This document shows, piece by piece, positions 25,257-34,145 of a stretch of DNA of 64,000 nt. The DNA is from an uncultured Eggerthellaceae bacterium (GTDB lineage Bacteria > Actinomycetota > Coriobacteriia > Coriobacteriales > Eggerthellaceae): contig CANOIM010000002.1 of NCBI GenBank assembly GCA_947566075.1, forward strand, positions 124,001 to 188,000, in the 5' to 3' direction. The notes beneath the pieces are model-generated. The model was given only the letters and a program-made list of their open reading frames with translations. It was not told where the DNA came from and searched no databases. The translations under genes and the position numbers were made by a program. Within the stretch, counting starts at the first letter, position 1. Every line of letters starts with the position of its first letter.

Positions 25257-28200
25257 ATCCCATTCAGAAGGCCCTGGAGGATTCTGGCTGCCTGGACGGG
25301 TTCTGGGGGAAGCTGGATGCGGGCGAAGATGCAACGCTGGGGGTAGCCGCCTCTGCCCGTCCTATGCTCGTAGCCGCCCGCTTCGCCCATGAGCCCCAGC
25401 CAACGCTCGTCATCATCTCCGGTGAAGAGGCTGCTCAGGCCTTCGCCCGTAACCTGCGGGCCTACATGGGGGATGGCGTGGTCTTGCGCTTCCCTGAGCG
25501 GGATGATGTTCCGGGCGCGGGTACCCCTGCGCCCCCTTCGGTGGTTGCGCGGCGGATGGAGGCGTTGGATGCGCTTGCCAGCAGCCGAAAGATCATCGTC
25601 GTGGCCAGCGCTCAAGCCCTGATCCGAGCCCTTCCTCCCGCCGATGCCCATTGGGAGCGTCCGGTTCGCCTGGCAGTGGGAGATGACCTCTCCGCGGGGG
25701 CATTAGACGGGGTGGAAAACCTGGATGATCTCAAGCGCAAGCTGGAGGAGATGGGGTATCAGAACACCGGTGAGCTGGACGGACCGGGCACCTTCGCCAC
25801 CCAGGGTGGCACGGTGGATATCTTCCCGGGCAATGCTGACTTCCCCGTGCGAATAGACCTCTTCGGGGATGAAGTGGAAGAGATGCGCCGCATCGTGCCC
25901 GCCACTGGTCAAACCATCTCAGGTCTTGATTCCATCATCATCTATCCCGTCACGGCTTTCCCTCAAAGCCCTCAGGCTCTGGCTCGGGCCCGTAGGTCCC
26001 TGGAGAAGCCAGCGCTCACCAACAAGGCAGCCCGAGAGCTCTTCACCCATCTGGAAGAGGGGCTGCGCTTCGAAGGGGCTGAGGCACTCTTGCCGTACAT
26101 CTTCTCGAAGACGGCCACCATTGGAGATTACGCTGGACCGGATTCCCTCTGTGCGCTCATAGAGCCGCGTTCTCTCATGGACAACATGACCCATGAGAAG
26201 GAGCGGATGGATGAGCGTCTGAGTGCATCTCCCTTCCCCGCTCAGGGGCTCTATGCCGAACCCGTGGCCGTCACCTTCGGGCGCGGCGTGCGGGCCACCT
26301 ATCTTTCCATCATGCAGGTGGGCTCCGCTTCCGATGATGACTTGCCCGTGAAGCGCGCGGATGTGGCTGGGGTGCCTGAGCGGCTCTTCGGCAAGCTGCG
26401 CACCTGGACCGAGGCCCGCTATCTCTGCCTCTTGAGCGTGCCGGATAGCCGTGCCCGGGAAGGGCTCAAGCTGGAACTGGTAGACCATGGCCTTCCCATC
26501 CGGGATGTGGCTGATGAGGTGGGGGAGAGCTTAGCGCCCCTGCGCCGGGGCGTGGTGAACGTCGTGGAAGAGGACATCCCCTTGGGGCTCATCATCCCCA
26601 AGGCGAAGCTAGCCTTGGTATCCCTCAATGACACCAAACGCATGAACGCTGAGGGCAGTCAGCGCAAGGCTGTGGATATCACTCAGATCACCTTCCCCTA
26701 TGCCCCAGGAGACTATGTGGTCCACTCCACCTACGGCATAGCGCTCTTCAAGGATATCGTCTTGCGGGAGATAGACGGCGTAGAGCGGGATTACATCGAA
26801 CTGGATTACGCCGAAGGGGACAAGCTCTTCCTGCCCATAGACCAGTTCGACAAGGTGACCCGCTATGTGGGGCCCGAAGGGGTCAAGCCGAAGATCACGC
26901 GGCTGGACAGCACGGATTGGTCTCGGGCTATGACCCGGGCGCGCAAGGCCACCCGCAAGCTGGCCTTCGACCTGGTGGATGTCTATGCGCGCCGGGCAGC
27001 GGCCAAGGGCCACAGCTTCCCGGTGGATACTCCCTGGATGCAGCAGATGGAGGAGAGCTTTCCTTACCAAGAGACCCCAGACCAGCTGCGAGCCATCCAG
27101 GATGTGTTCCGGGACATGCGTTCCAAGAAGCCCATGGATAGGCTCATCTGCGGGGATGTGGGCTTCGGCAAGACAGAGGTGGCCATCCGCGCTGCCTTCG
27201 CCGCCGCCCAAGACGGCCGCCAGGTGATGGTGCTCTGTCCCACCACCATCCTGGCCCAGCAGCACTACACCAGCTTCAAGGAGCGCATGGAACCCTTCGG
27301 CATGCGCGTGGATGTGCTCTCGCGCTTCCGCACCCCTGCCCAGCAGAAGGCAAGCCTGGAGGGGTTCGCAACGGGCGAGGTGGATGTGCTGGTGGGCACC
27401 CACCGGTTGCTCTCCCGGGATGTGAACCCCCATGAGCTGGGGCTCGTCATCATAGACGAAGAGCAGCGCTTCGGCGTGGGCCACAAGGAGCAGTTCAAGA
27501 ACCTGCGAGAATCCGTGGACGTGCTCACCTTGTCTGCCACTCCTATCCCGCGCACCATGCAGATGGCCACCTCGGGCGTGCGGGATATGAGCCTCATCCT
27601 CACGCCTCCGGATGACCGGCTGCCGGTGAAGGTGCATGTAGGGGAATGGGATCCGGATGTGGTCTCAGCGGCCATTCGTTATGAGCTAGCGCGCAAGGGT
27701 CAGGTTTATTACGTCAGCAACCGCGTGCGCACCATCGAAGACGCGCTGGACCGGGTGAGCGCTGCGGCCCCGGAGGCCAGGGTTGGCGTGGCTCACGGGA
27801 AGATGACCAAAGATGAGCTGGAACGGGTCATGGAGGATTTCGCGGCCGGTGAGCTGGATGTGCTGGTGGCCACCACCATCATCGAAAGCGGCATAGACAA
27901 CCCCCATACCAACACGCTCATCATCGAAGACTCCCAGCGGCTGGGATTGTCCCAGATGTATCAGCTCAAGGGCCGGGTGGGGAGGTCTTCCACCCAGGCC
28001 TACGCTTACTTCATGTTCCCGGAAGATGCCTACCTCTCGGAGGATGCCCATGCGCGCCTGATGGCGTTGGCGGACAATCAAGACCTGGGCAGCGGCATGC
28101 GGATAGCCCTGAAGGACTTGGAGATCCGCGGAGCGGGGGACATCCTCGGGGCAGAGCAATCCGGCAACATGAGCGCGGTGGGCTTCGACCTGTTCTCTCA

Positions 28201-28726
28201 GATGCTGAACCGTGCTGTGTCTGAGGTGCGTTCCTCTCCCGGTGGGGAGGTGCTCCCTGAGCGGGATATGTCCGACATCACGGTGAACATCCCGGGGCAC
28301 ACCTACTTCTCTGCTGAATACCTGCCGGACATCCCTGAGCGGGTGCTCTGGTATCGCAAGGTGGCCAGCGCCTATACCGTGGAAGAGGTGGACGGGCTGG
28401 AAGAAGAGCTCGAGCAGGCTCATCCGGGCATGCCCCCTGAGGCCAAGAGCCTCTTCCAGAAGGCGCGGTTGCGCGCCTATGTGGCAAGTTGTGGGATCAC
28501 CAACGTGTCTGTGAGCGCAGGCAAGCTGAACCTAGAGGATGCAACCCTTGACCGTGAGCAGCGGATCCGGCTCAAGCGGTCTGGCGGGCGGTATCTCCCT
28601 GAGAAGAAGAAAGCCATCATCCCCCTGGCTAAGGTGTCCTCTGGGGCAGATGAAGATGAGGATAGGTCCTCCGTTGTCCTAAGATATCTCAGAGGTGTTC
28701 TGGAAGGAGACGCTGAAGATGACTGA
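25232..28726 (+). CDS. mfd: Transcription-repair coupling factor Mfd
   Basis: A 1164-residue DNA translocase that removes stalled RNA polymerase and recruits UvrA. In order: UvrB-like N-terminal region, RNA polymerase-binding CarD/CdnL-type domain (PGDYVVHSTYGIALF, about 490), helicase core with Walker A GDVGFGKTEVA (about 640), DEEQRFG, TPIPRTMQ and the C-terminal TRCF domain. Length is normal. The start may be the ATG at 25232 or 25247; neither has an ideal ribosome site. It overlaps hyaD upstream and gltX downstream by 8 bp. Confidence 0.96.
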   Translation: MASPSMLIDPIQKALEDSGCLDGFWGKLDAGEDATLGVAASARPMLVAARFAHEPQPTLVIISGEEAAQAFARNLRAYMGDGVVLRFPERDDVPGAGTPAPPSVVARRMEALDALASSRKIIVVASAQALIRALPPADAHWERPVRLAVGDDLSAGALDGVENLDDLKRKLEEMGYQNTGELDGPGTFATQGGTVDIFPGNADFPVRIDLFGDEVEEMRRIVPATGQTISGLDSIIIYPVTAFPQSPQALARARRSLEKPALTNKAARELFTHLEEGLRFEGAEALLPYIFSKTATIGDYAGPDSLCALIEPRSLMDNMTHEKERMDERLSASPFPAQGLYAEPVAVTFGRGVRATYLSIMQVGSASDDDLPVKRADVAGVPERLFGKLRTWTEARYLCLLSVPDSRAREGLKLELVDHGLPIRDVADEVGESLAPLRRGVVNVVEEDIPLGLIIPKAKLALVSLNDTKRMNAEGSQRKAVDITQITFPYAPGDYVVHSTYGIALFKDIVLREIDGVERDYIELDYAEGDKLFLPIDQFDKVTRYVGPEGVKPKITRLDSTDWSRAMTRARKATRKLAFDLVDVYARRAAAKGHSFPVDTPWMQQMEESFPYQETPDQLRAIQDVFRDMRSKKPMDRLICGDVGFGKTEVAIRAAFAAAQDGRQVMVLCPTTILAQQHYTSFKERMEPFGMRVDVLSRFRTPAQQKASLEGFATGEVDVLVGTHRLLSRDVNPHELGLVIIDEEQRFGVGHKEQFKNLRESVDVLTLSATPIPRTMQMATSGVRDMSLILTPPDDRLPVKVHVGEWDPDVVSAAIRYELARKGQVYYVSNRVRTIEDALDRVSAAAPEARVGVAHGKMTKDELERVMEDFAAGELDVLVATTIIESGIDNPHTNTLIIEDSQRLGLSQMYQLKGRVGRSSTQAYAYFMFPEDAYLSEDAHARLMALADNQDLGSGMRIALKDLEIRGAGDILGAEQSGNMSAVGFDLFSQMLNRAVSEVRSSPGGEVLPERDMSDITVNIPGHTYFSAEYLPDIPERVLWYRKVASAYTVEEVDGLEEELEQAHPGMPPEAKSLFQKARLRAYVASCGITNVSVSAGKLNLEDATLDREQRIRLKRSGGRYLPEKKKAIIPLAKVSSGADEDEDRSSVVLRYLRGVLEGDAEDD

Positions 28727-30332
28727 TGTTGCGAATCGGGCGCGCGTGCGCTTCGCTCCCTCGCCCACGGGCATGCTCCACTTGGGGGGAGCCCGCACTG
28801 CTATCTATAACTGGGCCTTTGCCCGCGCCACAGGGGGAGACTTCATCCTCCGCATAGAAGATACTGATCCTGAGCGCTCCACGGAGGAGAACACCCAGAT
28901 CATCCTGCGGGCGCTGCGGTGGCTGGGGCTTGATTGGGATGAGGGTCCTGAGGTGGGAGGCGCTGTTGGCCCTTACTTCCAAACCCAACGCACTGATACC
29001 TACGCGGCCGCCCTTGAGCAGCTCATCCAGGCAGGGGCGGCTTACCCCTGCTTTTGCACCAAGGAGCGCTTGGATGAGTGCCGCAAGGCTGCGGAGCAGG
29101 CGCAAGGGGGCTACGCGGGCTATGACGGCCACTGTCGGGACATCCCTGAGGCCGAGGCCCGGGAGCGCATGGCAGCCGGAGAGCCCCATGTGTGGCGCTT
29201 GCGGGTGCCGAAGGACCATGGCCCCATTACCTTCATGGATGCGGTCTATGGGGAAGTGTCCTTCCCGGCCGAGGTGATGGATGACCTCATCCTCGTGCGT
29301 TCTGACGGTTCGCCCACCTACAATTTCGCCGTGGTCTGCGATGATGCGAACATGGGCATCACCCATGTCATCCGCGGGGATGACCACCTCTCCAACACGC
29401 CCCGTCAGATCCTCATCTATGAGGCCCTGGGCTTTGAGGTGCCCACCTTCGCCCACTTGCCCATGATCTTGGGCCCCGATGGCAAGAAGCTCTCCAAGCG
29501 CCATGGGGCCACCAATGTGGAGGACTACCGGGACCGCGGCTTCGTCCCTGATGCCATGGTGAACTACCTGGCACTCTTGGGTTGGTCTTTGGATGGAGAG
29601 ACCACGGTCATCTCCCGGGACGTGCTAATGCGAGAATTCTCCCTGGAACGCATCTCCAAGAAGGATGCCGTCTTCGATGAGGAGAAGCTCACTTGGCTGG
29701 ATGGTGTCTACATCCGTGACATGAGCGAAGGGCAGTGGCTCTCTCGGGCCACGCCCTGGCTGGCCTATGCCCATTTCTTAGGAAGCCAGGTGACAGGCGG
29801 TGCTTCGGTGGTACCTAGCCTTGACAAGGATCAGCAGCGTCAGCGCCTCCAGGATATGATAGCCCCCTGGACTGAGGTGCCCGAGGAAGCCTGGCAGGGG
29901 TTCGTGGCTGATGTGGCTGACCGCCAGGAGTGGTATGAGCAGCTCTATCCGCTCATCATCGAGCGCCAGACCACTTTCAATGAGCTGCCGGACAAGCTGG
30001 CCTACTTCTTCTGGGGCGCCAGCGTGGCGTTGGATGAGAAGAGCGTGGCGAAGGTGCTTGCGAAGGAGGGGGCGCGGGCTGATGAGGCCTTGCGGATCTG
30101 CCGGGAGGTGCTGGCAGATGAAGGCATTGCCTGGGAAACGGATGCTCTGCAAGAGGAGTGTCGGGCCCGGGGCGAGGCGGCAGAGCTCAAGCCGAAGCTC
30201 CTGTTCCAGCCTTTGCGCGTGGCCGTCTGCGGGAACATGGTCTCACCGCCGCTGTTCGAGTCCATCGAACTGCTCCCCCGAGAAGACGTCCTGGCCCGTA
30301 TAGACGCCACCCTGGAAACGATGTTCGCTTAG
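28719..30332 (+). CDS. gltX: Glutamate-tRNA ligase
   Basis: A 537-residue class I synthetase. The HIGH-type motif is PSPTGMLHLGG (about 12-22) and the KMSKS-type motif is KLSKRHG (about 263). AAGGAGA at 28704-28710 lies 8 nt before the ATG at 28719, which decides the start and gives an 8-bp overlap with mfd. A large anticodon-binding C-terminal region follows. The protein is slightly longer than typical GltX (about 470-490), the extra length lying in the C-terminal half. Confidence 0.95.
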   Translation: MTDVANRARVRFAPSPTGMLHLGGARTAIYNWAFARATGGDFILRIEDTDPERSTEENTQIILRALRWLGLDWDEGPEVGGAVGPYFQTQRTDTYAAALEQLIQAGAAYPCFCTKERLDECRKAAEQAQGGYAGYDGHCRDIPEAEARERMAAGEPHVWRLRVPKDHGPITFMDAVYGEVSFPAEVMDDLILVRSDGSPTYNFAVVCDDANMGITHVIRGDDHLSNTPRQILIYEALGFEVPTFAHLPMILGPDGKKLSKRHGATNVEDYRDRGFVPDAMVNYLALLGWSLDGETTVISRDVLMREFSLERISKKDAVFDEEKLTWLDGVYIRDMSEGQWLSRATPWLAYAHFLGSQVTGGASVVPSLDKDQQRQRLQDMIAPWTEVPEEAWQGFVADVADRQEWYEQLYPLIIERQTTFNELPDKLAYFFWGASVALDEKSVAKVLAKEGARADEALRICREVLADEGIAWETDALQEECRARGEAAELKPKLLFQPLRVAVCGNMVSPPLFESIELLPREDVLARIDATLETMFA

Positions 30333-30416
30333 GGAGTGATGAGAAGGAACGGGTGTCTTCTTCATCGTTGAGCGCAGCGAGATGATGAAAAGCACCTGCC
30401 CCTTCTCAACACTCCC
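30332..30416. repeat. Long imperfect hairpin between convergent gltX and PIN genes
   Basis: GGGAGTG (30332-30338) and TGAGAAGG (30340-30347) pair with CCTTCTCA (30401-30408) and CACTCCC (30410-30416); TTCATC (30361-30366) pairs with GATGAA (30384-30389) inside. There is no T run, so a bidirectional barrier or repeat element is as likely as a terminator. Confidence 0.6.
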
Positions 30417-30458
30417 CCTTCAACTGATAAAAAGCATCCGTCTCGTTCGTCATCCTTA

Positions 30459-30821
30459 TCATTTGATCATCTGGGAAGACAGCTTCTTATCGAATGTGAG
30501 GACAGGCTGATCCGTAAGCTTGTTCATGGAAAGCAATATGCAGTCAACGAAATCAAGGTTCGTATTTGCGAAGCTTTCCAATGCGTCGATGATGATCGGC
30601 TTTCGTTCGCACGCGACTTCATGGAGGAAAGCTACAAGCGCTTGGGCAAGCTCGGCCTTGCTCAGGTCGTAAACGCCTTTTAGAACATAAACGCATTCAG
30701 CGATCACCTCGGGAGTGACCTCAGCTCCAGCCTCAACAGCCTGAGCTGTTCTATCAGCCTGCTCAGGGATGTCATCGAGCAGATGCCGTAGTACCGCATT
30801 GGCATCAAGCAGTGTGAGCAT
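30459..30821 (-). CDS. PIN-domain toxin (VapC-like)
   Basis: A 120-residue PIN nuclease. Metal-binding acids are at expected places: LLDANAVLRHLL near the N-terminus, an ECVYVL Glu, NLDFVDCIL at about 90 and TFDKKL at about 109. It follows the antitoxin gene with a 17-bp overlap; AGGAG lies 6 nt before its ATG. VapC-type toxins cleave tRNA or rRNA. Lower GC than mfd/gltX suggests acquisition. Confidence 0.88.
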   Translation of the reverse strand: MLTLLDANAVLRHLLDDIPEQADRTAQAVEAGAEVTPEVIAECVYVLKGVYDLSKAELAQALVAFLHEVACERKPIIIDALESFANTNLDFVDCILLSMNKLTDQPVLTFDKKLSSQMIK

Positions 30822-31068
30822 GCTTGCTCCTCATTGCACTGCCGAAGGCATCCTTTTCTTTGCTGCGAAGCTCATGATCAGCATATTTCGCAAGAAGACC
30901 TCGAGTTCGTGTTTTGCTAGATGCTTCAAAGGGAATGGGAGAGATCGTAGCGACAGGAACATTCCTGAGCAGCACAGTATATTCTGCGCCAGTATCGCGG
31001 ATGTCTTTTATGATGCTGCTGAGATTGGTCTTTGCTTCGCTTAAAGGAACCGCTATGGAGTTGGTCAT
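30805..31068 (-). CDS. Phd/YefM-type antitoxin
   Basis: An 87-residue protein starting MTNSIAVPLSEAKTNLSSII, the N-terminal DNA-binding fold of Phd/YefM antitoxins. AAGGAG lies 6 nt before the ATG at 31068, so the longer frame (to 31167) is rejected. The charged C-terminus (LLAKYADHELRSKEKDAFG) would wrap the PIN toxin. Upstream lie a candidate promoter with two TTGGTCAA repeats and a 10-bp inverted repeat, which fits autoregulation by the antitoxin-toxin complex. Confidence 0.88.
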   Translation of the reverse strand: MTNSIAVPLSEAKTNLSSIIKDIRDTGAEYTVLLRNVPVATISPIPFEASSKTRTRGLLAKYADHELRSKEKDAFGSAMRSKHAHTA

Positions 31069-31091
31069 GGGTACTCCTTTCTGCTCCGAGA

Positions 31092-31121
31092 AGAATATCA
31101 TTTGGTCAACTACTTGGTCAA
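31092..31121 (-). promoter_or_regulatory. Candidate promoter/operator of the PIN module
   Basis: On the minus strand TTGACC (31121-31116) and TATTCT (31097-31092) are 18 nt apart. The direct repeat TTGGTCAA (plus strand 31102-31109 and 31114-31121, 12-bp period) overlaps this promoter, as expected for a repressor site. Confidence 0.5.
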
Positions 31122-31149
31122 ATAAAATGGGATCATGCTGAGCCCATTT

Positions 31150-31179
31150 CTCAAATCCGGAATGCATTACGGATTTGAG
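31150..31179. repeat. Perfect 10-bp inverted repeat upstream of the PIN module
   Basis: CTCAAATCCG (31150-31159) and CGGATTTGAG (31170-31179) flank a 10-nt loop. It lies 82 bp upstream of the antitoxin start and 27 bp downstream (reading plus) towards the DUF1461 stop. It could be a second operator or a terminator stem for the DUF1461 gene, though the following T content is low. Confidence 0.6.
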
Positions 31180-31205
31180 AGAGTTCGATCATATAAAGGA
31201 AAAGC

Positions 31206-32072
31206 CTAGGCCTGCTCTCCGGCGGGGGTGAAGGCCTGCTCTGGCTTCGGTCTGCGCTTGCGGATGATGACGTAGCCTATGATGATGCTGGCGAGGGCCA
31301 CTGCGCAGCTGAAGCCCAGCCACCACATCCCCATCCCCATCCAGAACCCCTGGGGATACATCTGGATGAGCAGGCTATCAGCGGGGAATACCCAGGTGCC
31401 CTCAGCGAAGAACAGCCCGTGGAGCACGGCGAAGAACCCATCGAACCCGAACGCTGCCCAGAAGCCTATCACGGCGAACAGGCCCAACGTGGCGCAGCCT
31501 GCTATCAGGAGGGCCCAACCTGCGGGCTTCGCACCGAACAGATAGACGAGGCCCATCAGGCAGAAGGTGGCGATGAGCGTGATGCCCAGAAGCGGCATGC
31601 GCAAAGAGGTGATGACCTCATTCACATCATCCAGGTGGTTGAGGGCTTCGTTGGAAAGGGCGTACTGGTCCCCGGCTTGGGAGAGCCTCTCCATGGTCAC
31701 GGCAGGGGAGGGGGCATCTTCTGCCAGAGCCTCCCGGGCGGCGGTGCTCCACTGGTCAGCCGTGGGAGAGGATGCCTCAGAAGAAGCGTGGGCGGCGCTC
31801 ACCACCTCTGCAGCCAGCTCTTCGCGGGCCCCTTCTAGGCCGGAGGAATCCCGGCCATAGTCCTCTATCGTGTAATCTCGGGTCTCCAGGGCCAGGTCCA
31901 GCAGGGCATCGTGGGTGTAGGGAGATCCGCTGAAGGCGCTGTTCCCATTCGCGAGGCTTCGGGTGATCTGGGGGAATCCGGCGCAGACGGCGAACCCTAT
32001 GGCTACATAGGTGCACAGAAGGGCTAGAACGGCAAGGGTTGCCAGGAACCTCCGTTGGAACGCTTTGGTCAT
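31206..32072 (-). CDS. DUF1461-family integral membrane protein
   Basis: A 288-residue protein with an N-terminal hydrophobic span (about 11-30), an outside polar loop of about 120 residues rich in Ala/Ser/Glu, then four more spans. The family-defining stretch FFAVLHGLFFAEGTWVFPAD followed by SLLIQMYPQGFW is present, matching DUF1461/TIGR01906 proteins of unknown function found in Firmicutes and Actinobacteria. It is divergent from the ATP-grasp gene with an 83-bp gap. Confidence 0.83.
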   Translation of the reverse strand: MTKAFQRRFLATLAVLALLCTYVAIGFAVCAGFPQITRSLANGNSAFSGSPYTHDALLDLALETRDYTIEDYGRDSSGLEGAREELAAEVVSAAHASSEASSPTADQWSTAAREALAEDAPSPAVTMERLSQAGDQYALSNEALNHLDDVNEVITSLRMPLLGITLIATFCLMGLVYLFGAKPAGWALLIAGCATLGLFAVIGFWAAFGFDGFFAVLHGLFFAEGTWVFPADSLLIQMYPQGFWMGMGMWWLGFSCAVALASIIIGYVIIRKRRPKPEQAFTPAGEQA

Positions 32073-32155
32073 GGGGCATGAGTCCTCTCTTCGATGGTAG
32101 GCTATACACTATATTAGAAGGTCAGCTGGATGGCAGTGGGAAGGAAGAAGGGCGT

Positions 32156-33505
32156 ATGGGAATGGGCATGCATGACCTCAGAGAGGAATACATAGATGTG
32201 GTCAGGTCATTGAAGGGAGACGGGCCTGGCAGGCAGCAGGCCCTGGAGCGGATAGCCGCCTCTGACATCCAGGCCTATGGCGCTCCGGTGGAGTTCTCCT
32301 ACATCCCCTATGTCTTCTCAGAAGAGGACGTGGCCTTCTTGGAAGAGGTCAGCGCCACCACCCACCGCATCCTGGGGAAGGTGATCCGCCGCTTCCTGGA
32401 TGACCCGGACTACCGGAGGCTCTTCCATTTCTCCCCGGAGGTGTTGGATCTCATCCTCATGCCCTGCCCCTATGAGGAGCTGCTGCCCCTGGCCCGCTTC
32501 GATATCTTCCTGGATGACCGGGATATGAGCTACAAGTTCTGCGAATTCAACACGGACGGTTCGGGAGCCATGTCGCGCGACAAGGAATGCGGGCGTGCCC
32601 TCATGGAGGGGGAGGCGTTCCAGCGGTTCTCCCAGTTGCATCCTTTGGAGCAGTTCGATCTGTTCGATTCCTGGGTGGCTGCCTTCATGGATACCTATCG
32701 CTCCTGCGGGCGCTTCCCGGAGGTGCCCACCGTGGCGGTCACTGACTTCACGGAAAGCGGCGTCATGAGCGATTTCGTCCGGTTCATAGCCGCCTTCGAA
32801 CGGGCGGGCATCCCGGCGCGCTTCGTGGATGTGCGCAGCTTCACCTATGACGGCACCCACCTCATAGACCCTTCAGACGGCACCGTCATCAACGCCATCT
32901 ACCGCCGCTCGGTCACCTCTGAGATGCTTCAGCACCCTGGAGAATGCGAGGCGTTCATCCAGGCTACCCGGGATATGAACGTCTGCACCATCGGGCATTT
33001 CCGCACCACAGTGGTGCATTCGAAGATGGTATCAGTGGCTTTGCATGATGAGGCCACAGCGGCTTTCCTGACCGAAGAGGAACGCGCCTTCGTTCAGGCC
33101 CACGTGCCTCGCACCTATCGGCTGCGGGATGGGGCGCCCATCTCTGCCCAGGCCGTGAAGGCGGATAAGGACGCGTGGATCTTGAAGCCTGAGGATGATT
33201 ACGGTGCCCATGGCGTCTTCGCAGGGGTGGATGCCAGCGAAGAGGAGTGGGCGCGCATCGTGGATGACCATTGGAACAGCGGCTATATCGTCCAGGAGTA
33301 CTATCTGCCCCACCTGATCCGCTTGATGCCCACGCGCCTAGCAGCTGACGGCGATGCCGTGCGGGTTGAGGATTGGCATACCATGCCCGGGCTCTATACC
33401 TACAACGGGTCCTTCGCCGGGGTGTATTCCCGGGAAGGCCGCGAAGGGGTCATCGCGTTGGATCATGGCGGCCTGATATCCCCCAGCTTCCGGGTGCGCT
33501 CCTAG
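32156..33505 (+). CDS. ATP-grasp enzyme, glutathionylspermidine-synthase-like
   Basis: A 449-residue protein. FCEFNTDGSGAMSRDKE (about 141-157), then DAWILKPEDDYGAHGVFAG (about 340-358) and IVQEYYLP are the substrate and ATP-grasp loops of the circularly permuted C-N ligases related to glutathionylspermidine synthase. Three close in-frame ATGs (32156, 32162, 32168) leave the start open by two or four residues. It stands alone with no peptide- or polyamine-metabolism neighbours. The amide it forms cannot be told from sequence. Confidence 0.75.
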   Translation: MGMGMHDLREEYIDVVRSLKGDGPGRQQALERIAASDIQAYGAPVEFSYIPYVFSEEDVAFLEEVSATTHRILGKVIRRFLDDPDYRRLFHFSPEVLDLILMPCPYEELLPLARFDIFLDDRDMSYKFCEFNTDGSGAMSRDKECGRALMEGEAFQRFSQLHPLEQFDLFDSWVAAFMDTYRSCGRFPEVPTVAVTDFTESGVMSDFVRFIAAFERAGIPARFVDVRSFTYDGTHLIDPSDGTVINAIYRRSVTSEMLQHPGECEAFIQATRDMNVCTIGHFRTTVVHSKMVSVALHDEATAAFLTEEERAFVQAHVPRTYRLRDGAPISAQAVKADKDAWILKPEDDYGAHGVFAGVDASEEEWARIVDDHWNSGYIVQEYYLPHLIRLMPTRLAADGDAVRVEDWHTMPGLYTYNGSFAGVYSREGREGVIALDHGGLISPSFRVRS

Positions 33506-33569
33506 GGAGGCTGCGGTCTTAGCCGTGGTGAGGATGAGCGCGCTCCGCCCCGCTCACCTTTGACCATGC

Positions 33570-33598
33570 TTGCAAAAGGGCGTTCAAGCAAGTATGAT
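33570..33598 (+). promoter_or_regulatory. Sigma-70-type promoter of rpsP operon
   Basis: TTGCAA (33570-33575), a 17-nt spacer and TATGAT (33593-33598). The rpsP start codon follows 47 bp downstream. Confidence 0.65.
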
Positions 33599-33644
33599 TT
33601 GGAACTGCTGTTTTTCTATCTGCACGAAGAAGGAGTACCTCTAC

Positions 33645-33887
33645 ATGGTTAAGATTCGTCTTGCGAGGCACGGCGCGAAGAAGCGCCCGTATTACAGGGT
33701 CGTTGTCTCTGATTCCCGCTGCCCCCGTGATGGCAAGTTCATCGAACAGGTTGGTCGCTACAACCCCTGCTCCAACCCGAAGCTGATCGAGCTGGACATG
33801 GAGAAGATCGACGCTTGGGTGGCGAAGGGTGCGCAGGTCTCTGACACCGTTTCCAGCCTCATGAAGCAGGTCAAAGAGAGCGCATAG
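33645..33887 (+). CDS. rpsP: 30S ribosomal protein S16
   Basis: An 80-residue protein beginning MVKIRLARHGAKKRPYYRVV, the S16 signature. AGGAG at 33631-33635 lies 9 nt before the ATG. It heads the conserved cluster rpsP-khpA-rimM-trmD. Confidence 0.97.
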   Translation: MVKIRLARHGAKKRPYYRVVVSDSRCPRDGKFIEQVGRYNPCSNPKLIELDMEKIDAWVAKGAQVSDTVSSLMKQVKESA

Positions 33888-33893
33888 CCCATC

Positions 33894-34145
33894 ATGGATG
33901 CAACCGCTCAAGACCTTTGTGCGCTGGTCGAATACATCGTCACTCCTTTGGTTGACAACCCGGACGATGTTTCGGTGACCTGCGCTGACGAGGATGGCCG
34001 CTCCACCATTGAGATCCGCGTGAACGAAGACGATGCGGGCAAGGTCATCGGACGCCAGGGGCGCGTCATCAAATCCATTCGCACGCTCACGCGGGCTGCC
34101 GCTTCACGCAAGGGCACCCATGTCGAGGTGGAGCTGATCGATTAG
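33894..34145 (+). CDS. khpA: KH-domain RNA-binding protein KhpA
   Basis: An 83-residue single KH domain with the GxxG-type loop in KVIGRQGRVIKSIRTL (about 46-61). The protein binds RNA broadly, and in Gram-positives partners KhpB in division and ribosome-related control. Placement between rpsP and rimM is the standard context. Its stop shares one base with the rimM GTG. Confidence 0.93.
   Translation: MDATAQDLCALVEYIVTPLVDNPDDVSVTCADEDGRSTIEIRVNEDDAGKVIGRQGRVIKSIRTLTRAAASRKGTHVEVELID

Noticed and set aside
26609..27637. 342-codon frame antisense to mfd
   Set aside because: It is a shadow of the Mfd helicase core.
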